64,000 bases of DNA from contig OZ345368.1 of assembly GCA_977006965.1 (NCBI GenBank), positions 1,550,001 through 1,614,000 of the forward strand, given 5' to 3'. The position numbers were made by a program, and so were the translations under genes. The notes beneath the pieces are model-generated. The model was not told the origin of the DNA and ran no database searches. It saw only the letters and a program-made list of their open reading frames with translations. Positions 1 through 10,689 of this stretch are shown here, in pieces; position 1 is the stretch's first letter; each line of letters starts with the position of its first letter. This DNA comes from Phymatolithon calcareum. Its lineage: Eukaryota; Rhodophyta; Florideophyceae; Hapalidiales.

Positions 1-1725
1 CAAATTATGTCGCATTGAAGCAACCACATTCTCCAGCTGGTTCATTCGACTCACAACCAGTCCATGTTCTTGTTTCAAACTGTCCAATTCTCCTCGCAGA
101 GCTCCAGTGGCCATAGAAACTCTCTGTCTTATAATTTCCTCCACTCGTCCATAATCAATCCCCTCTGCCATTCCGGTACCTCTTCTTCCGCCGTCTCCAC
201 TTCCGCTAGCATCCGGTGAATGACTTCGCTGACGAAGTCTTGGTCTCTTGTATGGCGCAATCGTTTCTGCATCCCCACGTATTTCCGACGCTGTCAATCG
301 CCCTGCATCGCGCGGCGACCGATACGAAAAATTTCTCGCCTTCACATAGTCTGGATGCAAACTCACTAGTGTTCGTCCACCAGGCGCCACAGTCGGGTGC
401 TTATCCACTCGTTCCGGTGACCGTTGGCGCCCAATCTCTGGTAATAAGTCTGGACGTCCCCGGATGAATCGCTCATGTCCAAACAGAAACGCCCCTGGTG
501 CAAGCTTGTGGAAACGATACTTGTTCAGCTGGCGAACGAAAGAGGAAAATTGATTATGTTTGAAATAGTTTGGCAGAACAGTAGCAGCAAACGCGGTGGG
601 ATCCTCAACTAAAAAAGAATCGCCTTGGGCAGACCAACGGCACAAGTCATTTGTAGTCTCGTCCGATACCAGGCAATACAGTTTGTAAATGAAAGGAGTG
701 AGCACGGCGCAATATTCCTTAATATTTGAACCAGGCGGTGGAATAACGTCTGTCTTTCTCTTCTCTACCAACTGACTTCGCATCGGCGCCGGTTCCGGTG
801 CACGACCGTAAAGATGATGATATGACGATGTTCCTGATACGGGAATGGCGGATGGGTGAGGTGCGAACGGCGTTGCGGAATGACGCTGTTCAACAGTTGA
901 AATTATGCTATCAGGAGTTGCGCCACCGCGACCCATTACTGACTGCTTGTGCATGCCGTGTTGCGCAGAAGTATGTGACAGTTGTTGCGGGTGCAATTGA
1001 GCCGAAAGTGAACGGCGAGAGTCTTGAGCATAAGTGTGCTGTGGCATTGGGGCAGGAAGAAAACGCGATGGGCCATGCATTATTTGCCCGCGACTCCTGT
1101 CGAAAGGAGGAGGGATCTCGAAGGGAATGGAAGTTCGTCCCAGAAGCGGGTCGGCGAGAGAGCCTGCAGTGGAGTGCGGGGGCAGAGTAGGAAGTTTCTG
1201 TAGAGGCTGTTGTGATTGGTATTCTGCGCGGGGCTGAAGATGCTCAGATACAGATTCGCTCTCCTTCGGGAGAGCGGGAAGAGGTTGATGAAGAGACTGG
1301 ACAGGAGAATGTCGGAGATGGCGCGGAAGTGCCGGTGGGTGAGATAAGTTGACATTGGGGTTAGACGCGATGTGAGGCAAAATGTTAGGTTGACGATGCT
1401 GATCGAGGGTGTCCGGAGGCCTTTGTTGCGAAGACTGCTGTGGATTCAGAACATGCGGCGGCTGAGAGCGCTGTATTGCGAGCGATTGCTCGCGCTTTGC
1501 AGCCGACACAGCGGAAGTCTCATTGTTGTCGGACACGCCCGCGGTGGGAAGGTTGGTTTGCACTGGATGCTGTTGCTGCGGGAGTTGTTGCTGCGACTGA
1601 GGTGCGTTGTCGTCCGCGCACAACTGAGCGAGCGACGGCAGGCGAGGTTGCTGCGGTGAGTCCGTGGACTGCGCCGAAGGGTTTCGCAGGTTAATGTCGC
1701 GGGGCTGCATAGCAGCTAACGCCAT
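1..1725 (-). CDS. Heat shock transcription factor (HSF), 3' part beyond window edge
   Basis: The minus-strand frame is open from about 1839 to the window edge; 575 codons are seen if the ATG at 1725 is used. ATGs at 1710 and 783 are alternatives, and I prefer 1725 because the frame stays open and codes a coherent Q/P-rich stretch. Residues about 338-435 (421-710) form a clear HSF winged-helix DNA-binding domain, with FIYKLYCLVSD, W..QGDSFLV, VLPNYFKHNQFSSFVRQLNK and FGHERFIRGRPDLLPEI. Residues about 526-575 are heptad-like (VEEIIRQRVSMATGAL, RMNQLENVV) and fit the HR-A/B trimerisation coil. HSFs bind inverted nGAAn repeats in the nucleus and induce chaperone genes under stress. The 330-residue extension before the domain, rich in Gln, Pro, Ser and His, is unusual. 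A low-complexity linker with a basic KRPRLRQR patch, a possible nuclear signal, lies between domain and coil. The 3' end lies outside the window. Confidence 0.9.
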   Translation of the reverse strand, partial: MALAAMQPRDINLRNPSAQSTDSPQQPRLPSLAQLCADDNAPQSQQQLPQQQHPVQTNLPTAGVSDNNETSAVSAAKREQSLAIQRSQPPHVLNPQQSSQQRPPDTLDQHRQPNILPHIASNPNVNLSHPPALPRHLRHSPVQSLHQPLPALPKESESVSEHLQPRAEYQSQQPLQKLPTLPPHSTAGSLADPLLGRTSIPFEIPPPFDRSRGQIMHGPSRFLPAPMPQHTYAQDSRRSLSAQLHPQQLSHTSAQHGMHKQSVMGRGGATPDSIISTVEQRHSATPFAPHPSAIPVSGTSSYHHLYGRAPEPAPMRSQLVEKRKTDVIPPPGSNIKEYCAVLTPFIYKLYCLVSDETTNDLCRWSAQGDSFLVEDPTAFAATVLPNYFKHNQFSSFVRQLNKYRFHKLAPGAFLFGHERFIRGRPDLLPEIGRQRSPERVDKHPTVAPGGRTLVSLHPDYVKARNFSYRSPRDAGRLTASEIRGDAETIAPYKRPRLRQRSHSPDASGSGDGGRRGTGMAEGIDYGRVEEIIRQRVSMATGALRGELDSLKQEHGLVVSRMNQLENVVASMRHNL

Positions 1726-2829
1726 ACGAGAGAGCACAGGGATATGTATGGCAGCACGGCTTAAGTTTCTCGTAGAGGGGCGGTGGGGGGATTTGGGGCA
1801 GGTGTACAAAATTGTTAGAGCCAGTGACGAAGATTTTGGCTACCAGATGTTGAACATCGCAATACGAGAAACGAGTCGGAAGAATGTGGAATTTGTTCGT
1901 TCGTTCGTTTCGACGGTGCACGGCAGTTGTTCGGTTCAGTAATGTTCGGTCTGTTTGGTTTGGCTCAGTTTGGTTGGAGCTGTTTCAGACTGTTCGCGCT
2001 CGCGCGTCAGCACGGCCAAGAAGGATTTGGATGAGTGCGAGAGTGAGCAGCAACGGCAGGACAACAGGTTCTATGCGTTGCTGTAATGTGCTGGCGGATT
2101 ACCGAATTGTTTGCAGCAACAGTATGAAGAGAAAATTGATTTCCCGGCTGTGTATTGAAACAGAAGCACGCAACCCATAGATTGGACGTGCATTGAAAAA
2201 ATAGAGTGATAGCTTGGTTTCAAAACTCACTTCCCACAATGGTCCTCGTCAGCGCTACTAAATTACTTTCACACGATCATCGTGTGATCCACTGTGCCCT
2301 GCGAGCGCCCTGTACTGTACGGGAAAATTACGGGTGGCATGCCGCCAAACTTGGCAGGCAAGCTTGGCAGCGACGACGTCCAGCACCCCTGGTGTGAAGG
2401 CGACAGAAACAGAAGCATTATTACTCGGGAGGGGATTCAGTTGTGTCGGCGGCATGGGGGGAGGGAAGGATATTTCGTGGAACTTCCTGATGAATGCTGG
2501 CATTATTGCTGTTGCTCGTATTGGGAGCATGCACGTGTGCAAACTTCAGTTTCCACACCTACAGTGATGCTAATTTTCATCAATGTAGAAAATGATGACT
2601 CGTGGCGCGCGGGACAGTCCGCTCAGAGAACTGCCTGCCTGCCTGCCTACCGTCCGCATGCTTTCTTCAGGGATTGCGAAGATTGACGTGTCGTGACCGT
2701 ATACTCGAATTCTTCGAATTCGGCGTCGTGCGCGCGTGCGTGACCCCAAAATTTGATTGACATCAGCTGAACCCACTTCAATGGGCCAACTGGGATTTTG
2801 GCCGTCAACGTACCAAGCAGGGCACGAGA

Positions 2830-2850
2830 CAGTACTGTACTGTACTGTAC
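2830..2850. repeat. (GTACT)n short tandem repeat
   Basis: Four units of a pentanucleotide that contains the self-complementary core GTAC. Related TACTGTAC or TACAGTAC words recur at about 2310-2322 and 3052-3082. Confidence 0.75.
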
Positions 2851-2908
2851 AAGTCCAGAAAGAATATTGTCCAAAGGCTCCCTTCAGTACGCTTTCACGG
2901 CGCTTTTG

Positions 2909-2941
2909 ATCCATCCATCCATCCATCCATCCATCCATCCA
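2909..2941. repeat. (ATCC)n microsatellite
   Basis: About eight uninterrupted ATCC units. The minus-strand reading frame through it (a repeated GWMD-type peptide) is a by-product of the repeat. Confidence 0.9.
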
Positions 2942-4431
2942 ACCGGCATTCTCCTCACTTTGATTGGCATGAAAGTACAACACTACTGTATAAGGAGGTT
3001 CCACATTCGGAACAATCGGCTCCTTCGACTATTTTCATACTTTTTCTCTCTATACAGTACTGTGACAGTACAGTACAGAAGTGCTGTTTTCCATTTTACA
3101 GCGAGGTCCACCCGGTCCACCAGGTAACACCACATGCAAGTGCACAAGTGTCATACTGTAAATCGGTGATGGTATTGTGGTCACTGGTACAAGTTCTAGA
3201 ATAGAACCTTTGCAAATGAAACAATAGAATTTATCCGTTTGCTTACGACCCTCATGACAGTCAAATGCTCATTCACCGTGAAATCTATGTAACACCAAAT
3301 TTAACCAGCCGCACTTTGATAAAACATGTCCGAATATGAAAGCAAGGTGTTGAAGGTTTATCCTCTGTAAAATACATTACAGTAAATAGATCTTCATAGA
3401 ACGGTAATGCCACACAGTTCATTGCTCCTCTCCAACACTTCATTATGCTGCCGAATTCGCCGCTTTGAACAGCACTTCCCATCATTCTCGCCATCAACAA
3501 TGCAAGCCGATTGGCATTTCCGATAAAATCATACTTTACAGGAAGAGGTCAGATGATGCAGAAATTACACCAACTGCCGTTAGGACGGCTACGTAGAAAA
3601 CATACTGAACATTCTGGACACTCCTCCACAACCGACCAGTAATTGCATCGAACATACCGCTTATTGTCATACGTTCAGATTTTTAAATCAGACTTTTGTC
3701 TAATTCTCTTGCTATAAAATCTTGCTATAACGTCATGTTCGATCGCTTTAGATGATTCTTGCAGATGATGCAAGGGAGCCCCGACCAAGAGGAGCGGATT
3801 TCCCGGATTTTTTCAAAAAATCTAGCAACTACTATATAACATAATAGACATTCCGGAAAGGGACATTCTAAAGACATACGCGACGTCCATACGATTGTCC
3901 AGGAGTCATGGACCAGAACGCACCACCAATCACAAAATTTCTTAACACGTACTGGGTAACCTTACCATCTGACTCTTTCTGCCTGACTCTTTCACTGCAA
4001 TTCCAGCCCGTCACCGACTTCCAGTCCACCACTGGAAGAAGAATCTTTCAGTGCCCAGTCTATGATAGCTGTCCACCACTGCCCACGAAAGAAGGAACTC
4101 AAACTCTTTCCGACTCCGTGACTCCTCAAATCCGGTCCTTTTTGCAAATTCTATACCGTAATTTCTATAGCAGATTTCAAATAAAACCTTCTTCTATCGC
4201 TGCTGGACAGCACCCTGATAACCGGATCGTATTGAATTGACTGCGTAATAAAAATCTACCCTTGTGAATGCGCACAGTCCACCTTGGAATGACTGGGGCA
4301 CTGCGGACGTGCCGAGTCGCATTCTTGCTTGCCATAGTGAGGCAAAACTACTGTAGCTATCAGCTATACTAATATAGTCTGGCTCTGTAGTTACAGTATA
4401 ATATTACTCTCTTCATTACTTCAAACAAGCC

Positions 4432-4833
4432 ATGGATGGACGATTTTGCAGAACAAAAGCTGGTGTCCCTTCAGGCGTTGCTGTCATAACAGCATTGCTA
4501 TTTCTAGACGGCAGTCTTCTTCGTGCAATACTTCCCAGAGCGCGTCAGCCCCAACTGACGTGGAGCACCAAAATGGCCAAAAGCAATGTCATATTTGCTT
4601 TCTGCTCAATGAAAGTCTGTGAAGTGACCTACCTTGGAATATTCTTGAGGGCGTCTGGCACATCCGACAGTAAAGGACCGAGGAGACCTAGGATCGCCAT
4701 ACATCCATTGTGCAATCCATCACGGCGGTGTGATGCACAAGGCATTTGCGAGGCGAATAGCGTCTATTGGCGTGCGGCAGGCAGAGAAGAAGCGTGCTTA
4801 CAATTAGCTAGCAGGATTAACGCACTGCCGTAA
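4432..4833 (+). pseudogene. Probable non-LTR retrotransposon reverse transcriptase relic
   Basis: A 133-codon frame. Its middle reads KVCEVTYLGIFLRASGTSDSK, close in order and spacing to the post-catalytic RT segment of the LINEs later in this window (VEEVSYLGISLSDQGITDTK at 45.1 kb; YLGISMNNIGVTDD at 53.8 kb). It is preceded by a KSNVI-like stretch matching their KSKVL or KSEVI. The catalytic FADD block is not visible, and no poly(A), 3' tail or TSD was found. This is inference from a short motif, and the ends are those of the open frame rather than of the element. Confidence 0.4.
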
Positions 4834-5225
4834 TTTAAGTAGAGGTAAAAATAGAAGCACTGCTTGCTAGCTCCATAGGAGAAAAAGCATTCTTTTTCAT
4901 TCTTATTTGTCTGCGCTGTATTTACACTCGCGGGGTTTGCTTTTTTTCGTATATGATGTATGGTATTAGACCTTGCTGGCGGCTAAGCTGCAAAGAAGAA
5001 AGGGGTCATGGTCGTTGGTAGTGTGTACTTCTGGGTGTTGTCGAATAATTGGAATTGTTTATGTCCTTGTTCTTGGGATGTTGTCCGTCTTTCTCTTCAC
5101 TGTCGTAAAGCTTAGGTCTACGTTCTTCAACTTTGTCGTCCTTATCAAAATCCTCTTGGAGCGGAAGAACGATGAGTAATTCGCAATTAAACTTGGTGAT
5201 CCTTTGAAGACAAAAGGACCCTTGC

Positions 5226-5321
5226 CCACCTGTGGTATAATGGCAAAACTGCCTCCGCGCATCTGTGCGCATATTGCAATATGAGACAGGGAGTTCGCCG
5301 GTTCAAGTCCTGTCACACGCA
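5226..5321 (+). other. tRNA-like sequence with pol III A and B boxes (possible SINE head)
   Basis: TGGTATAATGG at 5233-5243 fits the A-box and GGTTCAAGTCC at 5300-5310 fits the B-box. They are about 67 nt apart, too far for an intronless tRNA. The would-be acceptor arms do not pair and the T-stem has a mismatch, so I do not call a functional tRNA. A tRNA-derived SINE head or a decayed intron-containing tRNA are the alternatives. Confidence 0.3.
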
Positions 5322-5500
5322 AGAATTGATTTATATTCCGCGAAGGGCTCACGGATGTCGCCGTGTAGTGGTAGTTACGCGAGTGCCAAGAATAAATCCC
5401 TTCCAGGAACATCTTAGAGGCCCCCTAGATGTTGATTAACTAAATGTGTAGCTCAGATATCCTGTATTAAAAGAAAAGAAAGGGACCCTTTGGGGCTACG

Positions 5501-6132
5501 TTTTTTTTTTTGAATTTGGATTTTATTAAACGCCCTCAGTAACACTCATGAGACTGCAAGGGAGATGCGTTTCAGCAGCTACGTTGTAGCTTCGATCATA
5601 TATTCAAATACTTGAAACCCGGGTTAACGTCGTAGCCCTAGCTGCAAAAACCCTCTCCCGTAAAAGGGCGGAGGGAAAAGCTTGGGGTCCACTGATCATA
5701 TTTCCTCAATTGGCGCCTTGTCTATTCCATGTCGTCGTAAAAGACGATAGTGAAGAAGAGTAGCTTGTCTAGAGCTTTTTCAGTGATTTCAATCTCCCCT
5801 TTGGTCAGTTGATATCTTCCGAGGTATTCTTCCAGGTTGCTCATGAGGATTGGTACAGTATCACCGAACTTATCTTTGAGAAGTGATGTGCTCATTAGGG
5901 GGAACCGACCGAATGCCAACTTTACCGCTAATTGGCGGTGCCGTGTTTTCGGGAGTCTGATAATCGCCGGGGTGGACCCGGGCAGATCGTAGGGAATTTT
6001 TCTCTTTCTGTTGGACTCCGAGACGTCTCCTTCGTCTTTGAAGAGCAAGATCCTCAACGATTTTGCTGAAACTCCCTGTTTGAGGGAAGTCAGTGCCGTC
6101 TCGAATAGATCGTACTGTAGCATTGCCGATAT
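5501..6132 (-). mobile_element. 5'-truncated B-family LINE, copy 1
   Basis: Non-LTR retrotransposon fragment in antisense, flanked by a perfect 12-bp TSD, TTTGGGGCTACG at 5489-5500 and 6133-6144. The minus-strand 3' end is an A-run (5501-5511 as T on plus) preceded by an AATAAA-like motif in the 3' tail. Coding part 5722-6132 carries the conserved B/A C-terminal region: VSAKSLRILLFKDEG, KRKIPYDLP, RLPKTRHRQLAVKLAFGRFP and MSTSLLKDKFGD. It sits in the left arm of the long-TIR element; the homologous right arm near 10640-10660 lacks the insertion and serves as an empty site. Confidence 0.9.
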
Positions 6133-6544
6133 TTTGGGGCTACGTGCGACCTTCAACAGGTCAAGGCAGAGGGACCTTGACCGTAAGAATGGGGTGAAGC
6201 AATAATATTCGTTGGGGCTATACTTGCTTGCCGACCTCAGGTCATGGATGAGTTCGTCTGCTTTTATAGTGTTTTATTGTGCAAAGAATCTACCAGGATT
6301 GTTGTAGACTATGTGGAAGGTAGTAATTACCTTATTGAATACGCTAGCTAATCCCATTTGCACCACACATCCGCATATCTTCTGATAAATTCCGAAAGAG
6401 TCATCCGGTTATGCGATATTTTCTGCACTTCAACAGCTACCATTTCTTGTCGATCTCTCCTCTCATGTCTTCTCGAATCTCTTGCTTAAGTTCCGAATCC
6501 CGCAAATAATTGCGGTCTCGACGTTCACACCTGCAGTACTAAAT

Positions 6545-7524
6545 TTATATCTGTAATTTGAGTGAATCAGGAAAATTCTGATTAACCTTGCAACTACCCG
6601 TCCGTCTCTGCTTGCGCAGTCTATACTTTTGAGATTTTCCTTGATTAGTCGATAAACTACCTACCTGGTCTTCCATAAATCTCTCCTTTTTTCGGATTTC
6701 GGTGGAACCGTCCCACGACCCGTTCACCACACTAGAGATCAGTCCGACTGCGCCTTCGCTGTAAACATGTTCATGATTTGCGGTTACTTGTGTATTTCTC
6801 CTACCTTGCTGAACTGGGAGAGCAATTCGCGTAGAGTCTTCGATTTTTCCAAGCCTTTTCAGATCATCTACTTCGCCATGCAGTTTGCTTTTCATCCGCT
6901 GCGACATTGTGTTCTCTGATGCAAAACGGAACAAAATAAGAGTTTATTTCCTTTCGCGTGCTCAGAGTTGTAGAGCACTGCGAAGGTCCTCGTGCTGTTC
7001 ATGTGTGTCGTCGCACACCAATCATTAGTGTTGATCAGAAATGACCGCTGGTTTGCCGAAACGGGGACCGGACATAGCGCGACGCTTGCACTGGCCACTT
7101 CTCTCCGTATGCTCGCAAAGGAGCACGGAATTGACAAAGACCTTTGATACTTTCTCCGACTACACAGTTCATTCGAGATGGGCACCCTATTTGTCTTATA
7201 TATGAAGCGGGGACAAGAGCTATTTCTGTTGGAACGCATTCTTGTTGATTTACTGAGAGTTATGGCCTGTTCTTGTGCCAGGCGTAGTCTAGCGTGTGCG
7301 CACCGGTATCGCCCAGTGGCGTCGCAAAGCGCACAGGGTGCTCTTGAGTGTGCACGTGTGCATGGTGTAATCACTGGTGGTGAAAAGATGAAGAATGGTT
7401 TATCTTGAAAAGGGGTGATTTCTCTCCGATGAGAAGATGAGATGCTCTCTACTAAAACTACAAGGGGAGAACTGCTTAAATAGGCTTCCGGTTGCCTTCC
7501 AGCTATGGGCTTTAGTGGAAGCAT
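6545..7524 (-). other. Two overlapping unrecognised ORFs inside the long-TIR element
   Basis: Minus-strand frames of 210 codons (7524-6892) and 129 codons (6934-6545) overlap in different frames. The second is hydrophilic and protein-like (HGEVDDLKRLGKIEDSTR), the first is Ser/Arg/Cys-rich. Neither shows a motif I recognise. They could be transposase remains, given their place between inverted arms, or chance frames. Confidence 0.2.
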
Positions 7525-7991
7525 ATTGCGTGCGTCCTGCTCGCAGAACCTATTCTGGAATTTAGGTCGCCTATTCCTGCAGCTTGTGGTGCCACTGCAT
7601 CATTGCGCGTCTACAATGGTGCGAAGCTGTTAGTTTCTTGGCTGAGACTGCAGCGTTAGCAGAAAATGTCAACTACATCAAGCGATATGTTTTAATTTGG
7701 ACTGCACGTAGACGTTGAGTGTCGGCGCTATTACCAAAGATAGAGAGCAGTCTCGCAAGATGTGTGATACTTAGCCTGAAGGACTGAGCTCCGCAAGCGT
7801 GTTTCTTTTAAGGCTGGCGTCTGGATACCGTGGAAGTACAGGCTCTGCACGTCGTTCCATTGAACCAACCAATATTAATGTTGCCTTCGACGGGTTTCGA
7901 ACACTTTAGCTTTTGGTTCACTGACTTGGCTGAAATATGGCCAGTTTGTGAGCAACAGGGAAAAGATGAACGATGAGTTTCCGAGCATATA

Positions 7992-8961
7992 CTACCTGGT
8001 TATCTTTTTCGGTCTCGGCCACAGGATATCGTCTCGTACGCTGCATGTACATGTTACGCATAGGTAACCTTTGGAAACTGCGATATTCTTGCTCCTTGCG
8101 TTGCGAGGAGCCGTCTTACAAGATTGCGTGACATACGCTTCAATAACTTGTGCGGGATATTTGATGATTTTATTTTTGAGAGCTCCCAAAGCCTCACCTT
8201 GGAGTAACGGGGCAGCTCTTGCATAATCTCTACGCTATAGTCACCTGGCTGCTCAAAACGTTCTTGATTCGTAATTCTCTCCCAACAAGAGCTCCGGTAA
8301 GTCTCTTGCACTCAAACTCAATTTCTGTACTCATCTTCGATGACGCTAGAGTACGTTGTAAGGCGACTAGTTCGACCACCGCGGTAATCCCACAGTACGC
8401 ACCCAACACTGATTTCCTCCAAAGGGGTGCTCGGTTGAATGTCAACCTTAGGCACCTTAAACGTGTTGTTCTTTCTCCTATGTAAAGGATCCCTGGTAGC
8501 TTGCCTTCAATAGGAATCTTCATTGACCTGCCTTCTTCTTCCTTTTCCCATACCTTAATTGTTTCTTCTCTCCTCCTCTTCTTCGTGACAGATCCCTCCT
8601 GGGCTTTCTGAAGGGCTTGTCGCAAGTCTTCATACATCTTGAGATATTCAATATCCTTCATTGCTTCCTTTATAACTATAACTTGTGCGGACTTTCCCAA
8701 CGCTTCCTTACATGGCGTCTTGCCGTATTTTCAAGTTGCGGTGTGTTGCAGAAGAGAGCATGCCATCACAGAAGATCAGACAATCCAACGTCTCGCCTCC
8801 ACACGAGACAAGGACCGTTTGACCTTCCTGAAAACGAATTGAGCGGGTTTGCATGGTTATTTGAGACGAGAAGACGTGCTAAAGATACATTTCTACGTTC
8901 GCGCGTCACTCCAGCGGCTCCTAGGTATTTCTTATGCCGCTCTACTCTTCTTGATTGCTAA
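7992..8961 (-). other. Coding-like host sequence interrupted by the C-LINE
   Basis: Without the insert, the minus-strand frame reads GKSAQVIEAYVTQSCKTAP and continues to a stop at 7992. The upstream side (8961-8691) has coding-like stretches in more than one frame. A decayed transposase of the surrounding long-TIR element is possible, but I find no diagnostic motif. Confidence 0.25.
8156..8677 (-). mobile_element. 5'-truncated C-family LINE, copy 1
   Basis: Antisense fragment with a perfect 13-bp TSD, ATAACTTGTGCGG at 8143-8155 and 8678-8690. The frame 8700-8230 encodes the C-family C-terminal region, related to the copies at 42.1 and 53 kb: a coiled EDLRQALQKAQEG stretch, KIPIEGKLPGILYIGERTTR, LRCLRLTFNRAPLWRKSVLG and VVELVALQRTL. 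The 3' tail (AGGCTTTGGGAGCTC then a run like AAAATAAAATCATC) matches the C tail. The frame reads into host sequence on its 5' side only because the TSD happens to keep it open. Confidence 0.85.
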
Positions 8962-9060
8962 CTGTCTTCTACTACGATAATTGTCAGGCGAGAAACAGTG
9001 AACCGATAAGATCCCTCTCAAAGTATTCTTGCGGCTATACTGTTAGCAGTATCACAAACT

Positions 9061-9727
9061 ACTGCAGTGGGTTAGTCGAGACATATCGGCAATGCTACAG
9101 TACGATCTATTCGAGACGGCATTGGCTTTCCTCAAACAGGGAGTTTCTGCAAAATCGTTGAGGATCTTGCTCTTCAAAGACGAAGGAGGCGTCTCGGAGT
9201 CCAACAGAAAGAGAAAAAGTCCCTACGATCTGCCGGAGTCTACCCCGGCGATTATCAGACTCCCGAAAACACGGCACCGCCAATTAGCGGTACAGTTGGC
9301 ATTCGGTCGGTTCCCCCTAATGAGCACATCACTTCTCAAAGATAAGTTCGGTGATACTGTACCAAACCTCATGAGCAACCTGGAAGAATACCTCGGAAGA
9401 TATCAACTGACCAAAGAGGAGATTAATATCACTTAAAAAGCTCTAGACAAGCTACTCTTCTTCACTATCGTCTTTTACGACGACATGGAATAGACAAGGC
9501 GTCAATTGAGGAAATCTGACCAGTGGACCCAATCTGATCAGTGGACCCCAAGCTTTTCCCTCCCATTTTACGGGAGAGGGTTTTTGCAGCTAGGGCTACG
9601 ACGTTTAACCCGGGTTACAAGTATTTGAATAGATGATCGAAGCTACAAAGTAGCTGCTGAAACGCCTCTCCCTTGCAGTCTCATGAGTGTTACTGAGGGC
9701 ATTTAATAAATTCCAAATTCAAAAAAA
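9061..9727 (+). mobile_element. 5'-truncated B-family LINE, copy 2
   Basis: Sense-strand sister of the copy at 5.5 kb, with a perfect 13-bp TSD, AGTATCACAAACT at 9048-9060 and 9728-9740. ORF 9092-9436 repeats the B C-terminal region (LKQGVSAKSLRILLFKDEGG, GRFPLMSTSLLKDKFGD); a stop (TAA at 9434) truncates it where copy 1 reads on into EKALDKLLF. The 3' tail ends in ATTTAATAAATTCC and an A-run. A short tandem duplication, TCTGA(C/T)CAGTGGACCC twice near 9515-9549, is private to this copy. Confidence 0.9.
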
Positions 9728-10689
9728 AGTATCACAAACTTTAGCCGATACCATATCCTTTACTATTGGGTTGCAGAATCTAGGCCTATATTAACTCAGT
9801 GAGGCGACAACCCAACGAAGAGCAAGTCGGAATCAAGTTAAGAAATATCAACAACCTGCTTCACCAACCTGTGCGTCCCGCCTGTCCGACGGAACCGCGC
9901 CGCAGCGGACAGCACTCAAGGCGCCTCGTCAAACGTACCGCGCTCGCTAGCGCATTTGACGGGCGAACGAGCAGAATACTGCTCGAACGTTTTCCAGGGC
10001 TGTCGTCATCGGAGGCACTGACCCTACCGTACCATATCTTCATCGTGGATATTTAGCCACACATTGTGTGGGGTGAGATGGATTGCGTATTCTATGATAT
10101 ACGTTTAAAAGGCGTTTCGACTATTCTGTTACGAATAAATAGTTTCCTGAAGAATTACTTAAATTACCGGTGGAATGCGAAATTCCATTCACTGAGGCAA
10201 AGGGGGACACTCGTTTATCTTATGGCATGTCTCCTGGAAACCAGCTTGTTCTCTCTTGCATCGCTGTTGTCGAAAATACTTGTACTACATGGACATTTTC
10301 ACAGCACTTAAAGGCAAAACTATTGACAACACTGCGATATCTCGACATGACGCTAATTTTCGAGACCGATAATATTTGTGGGACTCGGAGATTGGAGAAG
10401 ACATGAAATGTGACTGCGGAACTGCAGCAGAAACCACATAGCCGCATGAGTCTTTCAGAATTTATCCGAAGATTGGTGGATTTGAGGTGGAAATTGGATT
10501 CTGTATCGTGTTCAATTTACTTTTATCTTGGTAGATTCTTTACACAAAAAGCGCTATAAAAGCCGCCAAACTCATCCATCAATGGCGTTCGAATTGCTTC
10601 ACACCATTCCGTTGGTCAAGGTCCGTAGGCCTTGACCTGTTGAAGATCGCACGTAAACCCAAAGCGTCCCTTTATTCAAAGGCGGGACT

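Larger units (their letters stand above)
1726..4430. other. Intergenic region upstream of HSF, microsatellite-rich
   Basis: This is the 5' flank of the HSF gene. It holds a GTTC tetranucleotide run near 1890-1906, a CTGC run at 2631-2648, GTACT repeats at 2830-2850 and an ATCC run at 2909-2941. Open frames here translate the repeats or read in several frames at once, so I see no convincing gene. No clear TATA box or canonical heat-shock element was found upstream of 1725. Confidence 0.55.
5482..10670. mobile_element. Candidate 5.2 kb DNA transposon with long inverted terminal arms
   Basis: The left arm (5482-5500 plus 6145-about 6520, interrupted by a LINE) is homologous to the reverse complement of the right arm (10360-10670). 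Both start GGGAC(C/G)CTTTGGG and share GCGA(C/T)CTTCAACAGGTCAAGG, a GGATGAGTT...CTTTTATAG block, CAAAGAATCTACCA or TAAAGAATCTACCA, and a region near TCTTCTCGAATCTC or TCTTCTCCAATCTC. Arms of 310-395 bp suggest a Mutator-like element, but no recognisable transposase was found inside and no convincing TSD outside. An ordinary inverted duplication is the alternative. A GGTCAAGG...CCTTGACC inverted motif inside the arm could be a protein-binding site. Confidence 0.5.

Noticed and set aside
798-1694. Several plus-strand ORFs of 60-130 codons
   Set aside because: Antisense of the Q/P-rich HSF coding region, which keeps several frames open.
1870-1930. Canonical heat-shock element upstream of HSF
   Set aside because: GAA and TTC words occur but not with the 2-nt alternating spacing of a true element.
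2909-2941. CRISPR-like repeat array
   Set aside because: Simple tetranucleotide run without spacers; eukaryotic context.
2570-3004. 144-codon minus-strand ORF with GWMD repeats
   Set aside because: The repeat peptide is the translation of the ATCC microsatellite; remaining sequence has no motif.
5226-5321. Functional tRNA gene
   Set aside because: A and B boxes fit but acceptor stem does not pair and spacing is too long.
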